Assembly (NCBI GenBank): GCA_022496185.1 | Contig: WTXG01000156.1 | Location: 1-64,000, forward strand | DNA: 64,000 nt | Reading direction: 5' to 3' | From: Multifurca ochricompacta | Taxonomy: Eukaryota > Basidiomycota > Agaricomycetes > Russulales > Russulaceae | Shown here: in pieces, positions 54,635 to 64,000 of the stretch | Position numbering within the stretch: the stretch's first letter is position 1 | Layout: every line of letters starts with the position of its first letter | The notes under the pieces: generated by a model | Databases searched by the model: none | Told to the model about the DNA's origin: nothing | Seen by the model: the letters and a program-made list of their open reading frames with translations, nothing else | Position numbers and translations under genes: made by a program

Positions 54635-56016
54635 GGTGGGTTGCCAATGGGATGGGCTGGGGTGGTAGTAGCTTCAGCAACACATGCCCCCTTCTTGGGA
54701 CAGTCTTGAGACATGTGCCCCTGTGCCTTACAGTGGAAGCATTGTCCTTCTTTCATCAAGGTCTGATGCTCATCCTCCATGAGCATCACCCTGGCCCTAG
54801 TCCTATCTGCCAAGGTGTCCATGGCATTTGGGTCCCTTTGGTGGTGTATGGGTTTGACACCAAAGGCTGCTTTCCATTGGTCTCAGGTCTTTCCCTTCTT
54901 GGTGTCGATTCCAAAATGTGTTTGGAAATTGAGGTAGTCCTGTTGTTGTCATTGGGCAGCATCAACCCAGGCATCCCAATCCCAGGGGTGGTGGAATTGT
55001 ATGATGTTCTTTACTAAGGGATTAGGCAGCCCTTGAGAGAAGAGGTCCAATGTGGCTTCTTCGTCAGTGTTGTATCCAGCCCTGTTGGCCAGACTTCTGA
55101 ATTTTGTGACATACGCATCAAGATCTCCCTTGTCCATCTTTAGGGACTTCAGTTTGCAGGCTGCCTTCTGTTTGGCTTGCCTGTTGGTGAATGCATCTTT
55201 AAACCTCTGGGCAATCGTCTCCCAAAGGCCTTTGCTTGTGGTTCGTCATCCACCCTCAATCTGTTCATTCAGCCACTCGAGCTGTTCCATTGTCCAGTCA
55301 TCCACCACATCTCCTCGGATGAGAGAGAGAAAGAGATTAGCCTGTTGGAAAGGGTTAATGATCTGGGCGACATCATGGTTGAAGTTTTTGAAGGTAGTGA
55401 ATTCTAGCATAAACTTCTTGCTTTGTGCTCGATCCCCTGTGAATGTCTGGGGGAGTACTCCTGATAGTCGCCCAGATGGGGGAGGGATGTTCAGTGGTGC
55501 AACTGGAGGGGCCGGAGGGGCTGGGTCTGGGAGTTGGGCAGCGATGGTAGACATACTCTGATGGAATGGGATGACTGTATTGGTAGACTGTATGGATATC
55601 TGAGGAGTTGTCAAAGCAGGGGCTCTGATCGTGACAACTGCAGGTGCAACTGGGGCAGTAGTCAATGCTAATACCAGTGCTTCTTCACTATTTTCTTCCA
55701 CGTACTCTTCTGGTTCAGAGTCCATGACAATGGCCAGGGGATTTTCTCTCCACAGTCCTAGTCCAAATTCCAGTGGTGCAGGTCCTGTGGTGACCCAAGA
55801 GTGTCAACTGTCTGAGTATCGGATACAGTACCAGACTCTTTTCTTGTCATTGTATTCTACTGGCTGGTATCTTCCATTGTGATAAACGTAGTATCCAAAC
55901 TCAGATTCAAAATCTTTCCAGGTGGCAGAGCCAAGTACTTGTTGTGAAAGATTATTCTTGTCTCTGCATTCAATGAGTTCTTCTTTAAACAGGGTCTGAC
56001 TGCGGCTGGAAGCCAC
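54635..56016 (-). pseudogene. B3 gag (5' part)
   Basis: GTG-initiated frame as in B1 and B2. 'WKDFESEFGYYVYHNGRYQP', Pro-rich linker, 'SGVLPQTFTGDRAQSKKFML', 'DVVDDWTMEQLEWLNEQIEG', KGKT-TGA-DQWK (about 54,885), CCHC 'CFHCKAQGHMSQDC'. Additional stops lie after 'RYSDS', 'IEGG' and 'DAAQ'. The knuckle region has Gln (CAA) where B1 has TGA and B2 has AGG, as expected if CGA decayed on different strands in B1 and B3. It continues beyond the fold-back element at 53,020. Confidence 0.83.
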
Positions 56017-56022
56017 AATGAG

Positions 56023-56033
56023 AGACTTGACTT
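56023..56033 (-). promoter_or_regulatory. B3 self-complementary primer-binding site
   Basis: Sense AAGTCAAGTCT, complementary to the LTR sequence whose plus-strand form is at 56257-56267; same pair as in B2. Confidence 0.65.
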
Positions 56034-56035
56034 GA

Positions 56036-56611
56036 TGTTATGTCCAGTGCGGGATGTTCCACATGACTTGTGTGACAGCGTTCATTCATAATCAGATAAG
56101 AGACCAATAGGGCCCCTTGGAGTTATGTGGGAGGAGTCAAAGTCAAAGAGGCTGTACTCTAAGATGATGTTGAATGGAAAGCACCAAAAGTACTGAGACG
56201 ATTGAGTCAAGGCTTTCAAAGGGAATGTCCAGAAGACAAGCACCAATGTATTCAATAAGTCAAGTCTGAGGTCTACAGCATAGTTACAGTGGACTTATAT
56301 ACGTAATCTAGTGGGCATCTATAGATAAGGATACCAGAGTCAAGTGGGCCCAAATATACGAAAGCGGATGGCGTAAAGCCTGGCTTCTGATAGGGAACTA
56401 AGTAAGTGTCTGATCATAAGATAAAGAGATAAGAGGTGAAACATAAATGGATGTCAAGTCAACAAGTACAAAGTAAGTCACAGGGACAGGAGTAGAGCAT
56501 GTGATGGGTCCCAGGATGGAGACGTGATCAAGAAATGTAGAGTAGGCGGTAAGGAAGGGTTCGTGTTGGGAAGAGTGAAGAAAATGGGGTTGCTTGGCAG
56601 AGATTGTAACA
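56036..56611 (-). repeat. B3 5' LTR
   Basis: Sense TGTTACAATC...GGACATAACA, 576 bp, homologous to B1 and B2 LTRs with more CpG loss. Right flank ctctg; the matching left flank is not in the window. Confidence 0.85.
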
Positions 56612-56699
56612 CTCTGTGTATTATGCCCTAGCCATAACCAGTCCACCCATGTACATGTGCCATTACTAGGCTTCAGGCACTTCTCAACATGATGACCTT

Positions 56700-56763
56700 C
56701 AACTTTAAACCAAAAGCAAAGCTGTCACACAAGTCATACAGAACACCCCACACCAGATGTAAC
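56700..56763 (+). repeat. Fragment of a B-family LTR 3' end
   Basis: 'aaagctgtcacacaagtcat' through 'cacaccagatgtaaca' matches the last ~60 bp of B LTRs, with CpG changed. A truncated relic. Confidence 0.65.
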
Positions 56764-56796
56764 AATACCCCAGGGTTACCCCTGCCAATCCCTACC

Positions 56797-57003
56797 CCTC
56801 ACAAAACTGAGTCAATGAGTCCCCAATTTGAAATGGGCATAGCTCCACAGGTTTTGATTGGACTTACATAATTCTTGTTGCAATACATAGCCCTTATCTT
56901 GCACCTTTTATGGTATACCAAGACTATGTTTATATTTGTTTTGGCTGATACAATATTTAACAAACAGTGCAAAAGTCCAAAACATTGACTCAGTTTTGTG
57001 AGG
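56797..57003. mobile_element. MITE with perfect 21-bp terminal inverted repeats
   Basis: The left end 56797-56817 (begins CCTCACAAAACTGAG) is the exact reverse complement of 56983-57003. 207 bp, AT-rich, non-coding. The ends loosely resemble the CACAAAACC ends of the Tc1-like fold-back element. Confidence 0.7.
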
Positions 57004-60000
57004 CACTTCAAGCTCCCTTTTGATTACTCATCCTCAATCCTCTGTATACTTAGAATACAGTGTACACCCCTTTCATCCTGTCACTAAGAAGCCTTGACAT
57101 GTGCACATCATGCTGAATGCCCCTCACCAAGGCATTACAGTGAAGCATGAATAATGTTGATTTCAAAAAAAAAAAAAAAAAGAAAAAAAGACACTCTAAC
57201 AGATGTTCTCATTGTAGTTACATGGAGAAGTGATAATGCATTCACTTCAGGGTACATTAATAACAACCCTATTTTTTTATATTTTTGTAATGTATTTGTA
57301 TGTCATTCAAGGCTTGAGAAAAAGCTTGAGAAAAATAAAATTCAATTTGGCTCCTTTACACACATCACTCGAGATCCAGACTGTACAACCTGAGGGATTG
57401 TTGTGAGTTTGTGGCAGAGAAGGCTATGCTCAAGAAAGAGGAGAGAAGGACTGCCATGTCTATGAATAATATGGCAGGAGAGGACTGTATAGGTTCCTAG
57501 AAGAGTGAGAGAGAGAGACGAGGATGCAAGCAAGCTTTGTAGGCCATTTGCTACACTTGAAGACCTATGGCACACAAATGAAGGAGGTCAAAATAATGAA
57601 GAGGTCAAAAAATATGTCCTTATACACACCCAATGAGTGTAGAGAGTGCTCTGAATCAATCAGTGAATAGGAAGGAGTAAGGGTAAGGATACAAGAGGCA
57701 TAGGGAGACAGGAGCAGGCAAAGGAGAAGATAAAAGGCGAACAGACAAAAGCGAGAGATGTCTCGAAGATTGAGGCACAGGCTAGCAGCAACAAAGGCGA
57801 TTAAGTTTTAGTGGCGGCAGGGGTCTAGGGACAGAGGGACGGACGGAAGAGGGAGCGAGTGGCGTGGCGTAGAACCTTCTTATCGTTGCGGGCCGGACTG
57901 ACCGGAGAGGGAAGGTTTCGGCCATCCTAATCCTAATCTTTACATTGCGATTCCGCTTGTTTCTAAATCCACCCAATGCTGCAAAACCCGTAATTATTGT
58001 CCTCTTGAGCCCAAGCCAATGTGTGCTATGTACGCATGCTATCCTGCTGGACCTCGACACAAAATGTGGAGCTTCTCATTTTCTAACTACCTTACTCCCT
58101 CTCGCCACTTTTCCAACGGAACAGGCGTACCGATTACCCCTACTTCCTCCACGCGACACTATTTTTCATTATACGCAATCAACGCAGGGCCAAAGCAGTG
58201 TCATTTCAGGAGGTGTTGATAGGGTGTTCTGGAACTTGCCACGATGCAAAACGAATCTCAGACACAATAAAGAAAAAGGAGTTCCTCTTCTGCTAAATTA
58301 CGCCTTGTATTAACGGAAGCACGTGCATGCACGATTCCAACACCATCCCAGTCCAGGTTGATGCGCTCGTGATGGCGGCACCGGATTGGGTGTCTGAAGT
58401 GCCTGAGGCAAAGTCTGGGCTCCCTTGGTATCACATTCCAGAGACACGATACCGATTTTAGGGTGTTTACGACGACAGGCTAAAAAGATCGAGGGCCAAA
58501 GCCCCTATCCGAGGTTCTCTACTATAACCCAACCTAGCAGGTGACCCGTGTGTAGTCCTCGGCCTCAGCGCTCCGTGTTAATATGATTTAATTCTGACTG
58601 TAATCCGACCCCAAAAGGTGGTGGATGGATGATAGGGCGGCTGAGAACAAAACTGGAAAGCAAGTCCCCTATGACGTATATAGCAAGCAATACTGTACGG
58701 ACTCCTAGAGACACCTTGGTGTTCGACGAATATCTTCCTGAAGGATGTTTCATCGCTCTTACGCACAGCAACTACCCCTGTATCGGCCTTTAGAGGAGAT
58801 AGTATTGTGTAGGATGGTACGGATATGATTGCAAACTTATTCCTGTGTTGGATAACAGGGATTTTGAAAGTAGGCACGTGATGGCAGATCTCGACGCCCA
58901 TTCGCGCTCCAGAAGCGGTTCTAGATGTTGTGAGTCACTGGGTTGGAGCTGGTAGGTCACTTGCGAGATTATGAAGAGAGAGCGGACTGTAGCTGAAGTT
59001 TAGGAATAGCTCGAAATTGCCGCCATCCCCCCAAGCTTCTGGCGAGACGACAAGATTGATATCGAAGCGGGACAGAGTCCTATATTTTCCCCACAACCCC
59101 CGACTCGTGTTTGCCTCTCCCTTGAGCTTCCCTACTAAGGCGCCTGCTAATAAATGGTACCATATAGCCGAGCTCGTTATGCTTGACGTCTTGAATACGC
59201 GGGTATCACAATACGGTAAGGCGCTTTTTTCCTAGCGTGGTGAAAGGCTGGCTTTCCCCCCTCTCTACATGCATGTGAATTGTTTTCCCAAAAAATTGCG
59301 TTTAACACGGTGGTTAATTGCAACGTTGTTTGCCAGACCGGATTGAGAATGCCCCTGTGTCCAGTTGTCACTGCCGAGATACGATTAATGTCGCTATCTT
59401 GACCCTGGGCGAAGCTACTCGTCATCTCGCGCTTCGTAGGCCGAAGCTGAACTGTAGAGATGACCTTAATTTTAGCCGAGCAAGTCGGCCTTTCCTGCTC
59501 TTGGACTGTATTTCTCTGGACAGCTGCCAGATGGATGTCTTTCTGAATTGCACTATCACCGTTAATGCACGTAATTATACTATCGGAACGCATCTTCATT
59601 TGGAAGAAGAGACTACTGAAGCCCCGTTTTCACCGCGCGTTTCAAACCATCGCACGTGCCACGTGGGTTGTGCCACCAGCCTACAGGACCATCTTCAAAC
59701 CTGTACAAAAGGATCTATCAATATTTTGCTGATGAATATGGCGATACTAGTGTCCTAGTAACATTTTAAACACGCTTGAAAAATGACTCCGTCGGTCACG
59801 AGCAATGATAGTCTGGTATTGTGCGTTTAGAGTGACCAGTAATAGACCTAGACCGACACCCACGTGATTCCTTTTCGTTGTCCGAGATGTTCGAACTAAA
59901 TTTTTTTTTTGAAAGGAGGGATCAAGTACTGTATGAATCCATCTGATATTTGATTTGATTTTTTTTCTGTGAGCGGTTGCCCATAAGGGAAAGTGAAAGT

Positions 60001-60660
60001 AAATGTATTGACCTTATTTTCCAAGTTCAGAGAGACTCTCGCAACGAGGTTTACGAGTCTAGCGATCTATGGCTAGTCAGCCAGACCTGGCGTAGTAAGC
60101 TTGATGTCGGTTTATTTGTTATCTACAACCCTTGCGCCTTGTGCTATTAATGAAAGTAGGGTTTCGACGCCTTGTACGAGAGGAGTCATTCACCACTTCA
60201 CTTATATTGACTATGTCAAACACGGTTGTACTATTATGTCAGCAGCGGGAAGAATGCAAAATAAATACACACAAACACAGCCGACTTGACTGCTGTACGT
60301 AAGCGCCCAAAACACTGGCCCTGGTATCAGGATCCTATGTTCTCATCTTTTCATTCGGCCGCCGGAAAGCCGTGTCCTTTCGATCATCAAACACTACAGT
60401 CGCGGGCTTTCTGGGGAAGCTGTCAGCACGCCGCACAATCCATTGTGCTCTCTCGGCATGATCAGGGTTGTATGGCTGCAGTAGTACCGCTCCTACGCCT
60501 ACGCAGATGGTGTACCCGGGCGATTGGCCCGCGTAGGGTCGCTGGGTCGTTTAAAAAGACGGGAGCGAGAGGAAGAGAATCAGACAGCCCAACCCAACTA
60601 TCCGTCTCAATCACTTTTAGGTAGAAAGACGCCAATCCAAATCCGACTCTCTTCTACCCC
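57004..60660. other. Gene-poor stretch with coding-like fragments only
   Basis: Contains an A-run at about 57,163-57,190 and short 'gagagagaga' tracts. Some segments look like old exons but match nothing I know: plus 58,345-58,461 ('QVDALVMAAPDWVSEVPEAK'), minus 58,578-58,901, and plus 59,318-59,758. None has a start, splice sites and stop that work together. A promoter-like stretch precedes 60,661. Confidence 0.35.
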
Positions 60661-61219
60661 ATGTCGCAATCTTACCCTCATTCCGACCCTTCTTTGGGAT
60701 CTTTAAATACATCCCAAACCGCTTCCGGCGTTAACATCCAAGCTGCTGCCACTGGGGAGAACCCGTATGCGGGGCGTTCCGGGCCCAGTGACGAAGCGCG
60801 AAACTTATCAACGAGCGCGGCGGGGTATCCAGTCCATTTCGCCTCTGCGGGAGAGAACGAGACGTGGTCACAAGACACGCAGGATGAGTGGATTCCAGGT
60901 TTCGCGCAGATGGTGAGTAAACCGCTTATCTCCTTAAAAAACCAGGAGCAAACTAACGTTCGCTCCCATCCTGCAGGACCCTCAAACGCGGCGCGATGCT
61001 TTGAACCGTTATCTTCAGACGCCCAAAATCACTTACGAAAGTATCGTGCACGCCTTTTTGCAGCAGCAGCAGCAGCAACAGCAGGCGAAGAATATGATGG
61101 AGGCCCAGAAGAAAGCTGCAGAGAAGGAAGCTTTGGAAAGGGAGATGCGCATGCGCGCGGAGCAGCAGCGCCATATCTCGCGACCGGATGGACAAGGTTT
61201 ACAACCGCGGCGGTTCTGA
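60661..61219 (+). CDS. Glutamine-rich small protein, two exons, unknown function
   Basis: Exon 1 60661-60912 (84 codons), 64-nt intron GTGAGT...CTGCAG (60913-60976), exon 2 60977-61219; 164 aa. The N-terminal half is low-complexity Ser/Thr/Gly-rich with 'WSQDTQDEWIPGFAQM' at the exon junction. The second half has 'RDALNRYLQTPKITYESIVHAFL', eight glutamines (residues 113-120), then a charged helix 'EAQKKAAEKEALEREMRMRA' likely to form a coiled coil. Both frames are clean and the splice keeps phase 0. No catalytic motif; I do not recognise the family. The mix of intact frame, canonical intron and acidic-aromatic motif makes it a real gene rather than chance. Confidence 0.72.
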
Positions 61220-64000
61220 TCACGAGAGAGAGAAGGCAGAGGCTTAATGTCACTCCCGCCTGTGGACTGACTGCCAAGTAGCGTAATGACAACTCCGAAC
61301 ATGTAGTAAGACGTATTGTATGCGAAAATTGTGTTCATTTTTGAACGGTAATGATCTCCTGTGGGTTAAAGATGGCTCAAAAGTTGCTCTATCGGTATGA
61401 ACCTCAATGGATCCTAGCCCTACGGCGTCGCTCGCGTGGCTATATAGCTGGAATATGTTGCAAACGAGACGGTGGCGCTGACAACCTTTCCAAGAATGAC
61501 AAGGTTTGTTGTTCCTTCGGAACCATTTATTTGTCCCTTTGGCGCTTTATGCAACAATTAGGAGACTTTTACTTGGGTAGGATGACTTGGATTTGCTATT
61601 GATTGAAGCCAAATTTCGAATATATGATTCTGTCACATGAGAGAGATTCAACCCACATATTGTTAAATTAGGTCATGGCCATCGATAGGCACGAGTTGTC
61701 GAGCAAGTAAACGTAGGAGATTCTCCGATAATCTCATTTCGCATCTCAACAACTGTAGACAATATGGAGCAGAGAAATGATAGAAGCATTGACCCATTGA
61801 CCCAAAATCATGGGACACATATGTTGACCCATTAGAGCGAGTCAGCCGAAGGCCAGGCCAATACAAGGACAATACTACCAACGACCTGACTCATGGCCTG
61901 AATTATTGCGCGTCAATAAGACCGGGATGGGATACTCGGGTTCAAGTGGACGTGAGACTTTTACACGGAAGTGGGCTGGTGGATGTCGGAGTGTGGTTGC
62001 TATTCCTACAACACCAATGGGGACACTTGTAAGGGGTGGAGGAGACATCCATCCATACAATCGATCAGAAGCGACGCCCGTAAATAAACGTGATCAAAGG
62101 GAACACACGGATACGTGGGGAAGTCGAGAACACACTGACGACAGTCCTCTCAGGGTATCGAAGGTGAATGAATGTTGGTACCCCTACCCCTACAGTAGAG
62201 CTAGAGTTCCCCCCCCTGATCGTCGTAAGGGACGAAGGTGGACGAAAGGGATCAAATTAAAATGCTCATGTCCATACAGTCACCTGCCTCATTTTATCGG
62301 CGAAACCCGAAATGGATCTTGGCTTGGCGGCTACGGCCATGGACAACACAATACAATCAATAGAAATTTATTTACCACCGAATAAGAATATCGTATCAAG
62401 GTCACCTCATCCGTGTTCGTCGTCATTATAAGGCTCAATATGGATATGTGTTATATACGGAGATCGCAGGGCCTGAAAGCCGCAGGGCGGACGGTACAGA
62501 TCAGTTTGGTCCATCGGCGGCATGTCAAGCCAAGCTCACTTAATTCTCAACTGCGAGACATACACCCATACAGACCGATAATCAGTGGCGGGTGGCGAGA
62601 GGCAATGCAAGTCCTCCTAAAGTGTTAGTCTAATACCACCCACCAGAAAGATAGTCTCCAGCTGTAAGTATGGAAGAAGAAGTGGATGATTCAATGACGT
62701 CTATTATTAAATTAAATATAAGCCCAACCCGAATATTTTTTTGGCATCTGGGATCTTGGGGTGAACCGGCCGCCATTGTCGTGGACCCGCACATTTTTCA
62801 CTTTTCACCCATCGTAACACTTTAGCTTTCCGGCACTACCATACACCCATGCAGATATTGATATTATTATTATTATCTGAAAATCCGGACTCATGTGGGT
62901 TCCCTTCTTCAGGTGTAATAGCGCACACAGCAATTGTTATCTTTTTTTTTCCCCAAAATCCGTAAGCGCCCCCCCGCTGCGCTCGTGTACCGCGCGGTGT
63001 GCACACGGCGACGCCACCCCCTCACCGAGAAAAAATAAACAAGGGCTCAACGCGGGGCTGAGCACGTCAAACGACATGGCTGAGGGGCTCCCCCCGTCCT
63101 AACCACATCCTTGAACCGGGGGAAGAGGGGGGAGGGGGGGCATCCTGCGCCACGCATGCCGCGCGCCCACACATACAATACGTTCCAATTTTGACCACGA
63201 CTTTTCCGTGCGATAGCTGACCCTTCCCGCGCCGGAAATAATGTCCATTATCGTCCTTCCACCGCCCATACTACTACGCGCGTCAGGTGGCGCCTCGCGC
63301 AAGAACGTATCCCTATCGTCGAGCGCGCACAGCGCCCGATGCGTAACAGAAGCGTAAAACGTTCCATGATGAAAACTCATGCCCAGTAATTCAATCGCAC
63401 CTGCGTCCATGGTACGAAGGCCATGCCCCTGTGCTAAGGGAATGGTTCACAAGGCGCCCATACCCTGAGGGCGGTGGCGCGACTTGGCCTTGCCCCATTG
63501 TGTTTACCGTGGATGGAGTGAAGAGAGACCAATGTACTCGACGCGCGCATCCAACGCGGTGGGGTGGAGATGTTCCGTACGAGTAGTGTCATAGCCCCCT
63601 AGATCACCGGCGCGCCTTTGAATTCAATCCTCATGTTAAAGATACCATTATACTTCGATGATGCTGCCTTAAAAGTGCGCCTTGGGTGTCACGACGTATA
63701 GCTTTCTACGGCCGGAAATCGTACCTCACAATTCTCGCAGTCACAACCGAACCCGCGACGGATGTCCATGATGGAGGAAACTTGCTCCGATGATAACGGT
63801 GCGTTGAGATCGAGCTACCACATGGTGGACAATCCGAAGCACAGAGTTGGGATATCATCCATGAATTTGATGATGAAGTTGGTGTCAGGTGTCGGAAGTT
63901 AAACGGAAAGTTGTTGTTTGGAACTCAAAGCATATGTAGAGGCCTTCCGGAAGGTGTCAAATTGCTGATCTGAAGCAGTTTGGTAGTAGTGGACATGAAT
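61220..64000. other. Right end: no confident gene
   Basis: The plus strand shows no convincing exon. A GC-rich minus-strand frame at 63,410-63,099 starts 'MDAGAIELLGMSFHHGTFYA' and could be the first exon of a gene read leftward, but no acceptor or following exon was found. Short 'attattattatt' repeats lie near 62,860. From about 62,960 the base composition becomes GC-richer, possibly approaching another gene to the right. Confidence 0.3.

Larger units (their letters stand above)
37532..56611 (-). mobile_element. Element B3: 5' half of a B-family chromovirus, split by B2 and a Tc1 fold-back
   Basis: Pieces in sense order (minus): 5' LTR 56611-56036, gag 56016-54635, [Tc1-like palindrome 54632-53023], nucleocapsid end 53020-52968, [B2], gag end and pol start 37647-37532. 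Its sequence stops exactly at the right end of hAT copy 2; the rest of pol and the 3' LTR are not in the window. CpG sites are more decayed than in B1 or B2, consistent with B3 being the oldest B copy. Confidence 0.85.

Noticed and set aside
59177..59758. Gene on either strand
   Set aside because: Both strands are open over the same interval with no recognisable motif, splice signals or start context; the evidence does not favour either.

Overview
This window looks like a nuclear contig of a filamentous basidiomycete, most likely an agaricomycete. The reasons are 50-80 nt spliceosomal introns with GT(R)NGT donors, a decayed member of what looks like the DUF6535-type family expanded in mushrooms, chromodomain Ty3/gypsy elements with fungal-type self-primed ends, and strong CpG decay in the repeats. 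All family names come from motif recognition by eye; no database search was run.

Left gene-bearing arm (1-16 kb). It begins with a DUF6535-like pseudogene. Next come RNase H2 subunit C (RNH203), mitochondrial ribosomal protein uS14m on the minus strand, and a small single-span membrane protein transcribed divergently from uS14m. An 11-exon minus-strand gene follows for an ankyrin-RCC1-BTB-BTB protein of the IBtk/Btb3 type. A dead flavin monooxygenase (Baeyer-Villiger type) closes the arm. The exon sums for the IBtk gene (1,407 aa) and RNH203 (243 aa) are whole numbers of codons only if one and three single bases, respectively, are missing from short runs.

Central repeat block (16.9-57 kb). 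Five Ty3/gypsy chromoviruses and several DNA transposons are nested. Element A (17.76-25.10 kb, minus) stands alone. B1 (28.69-36.68 kb, plus) sits inside a hAT-like element that is one arm of a large palindrome. B3 (minus; 5' LTR near 56.6 kb) was split by a Tc1-like fold-back element and by B2 (37.65-52.96 kb, plus). B2 was in turn split by element C (39.90-47.12 kb, minus) and a solo LTR. A related solo LTR sits in B1. Target-site duplications (TTTTA, TTCAT, CATCC, CTGAC, AGAAC, TA, and the 8-bp GTCCTGCT) fix the order of insertion.

The B and C families share four features. Each primer-binding site is complementary to the predicted 5' end of its own transcript (self-priming). Gag ends at a conserved GGATTTTT site with pol in the -1 frame. 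Pol ends in a chromodomain. A third ORF of about 400 aa lies between pol and the 3' polypurine tract. This third ORF is the best candidate here for something undescribed: its core motif is shared by both families, and in family B it adds a coiled coil and four Cys/His knuckles.

Right arm (57-64 kb). It is mostly without recognisable genes. The one convincing gene is a two-exon gene for a 164-aa glutamine-rich protein (60,661-61,219).

Two processes distort the coding sequences. CGA-to-TGA and CpG-to-CpA changes in the repeats point to deamination of methylated CpG. Single-base losses in short runs occur in repeats and housekeeping genes alike, so many of these 'frameshifts' may be assembly errors.
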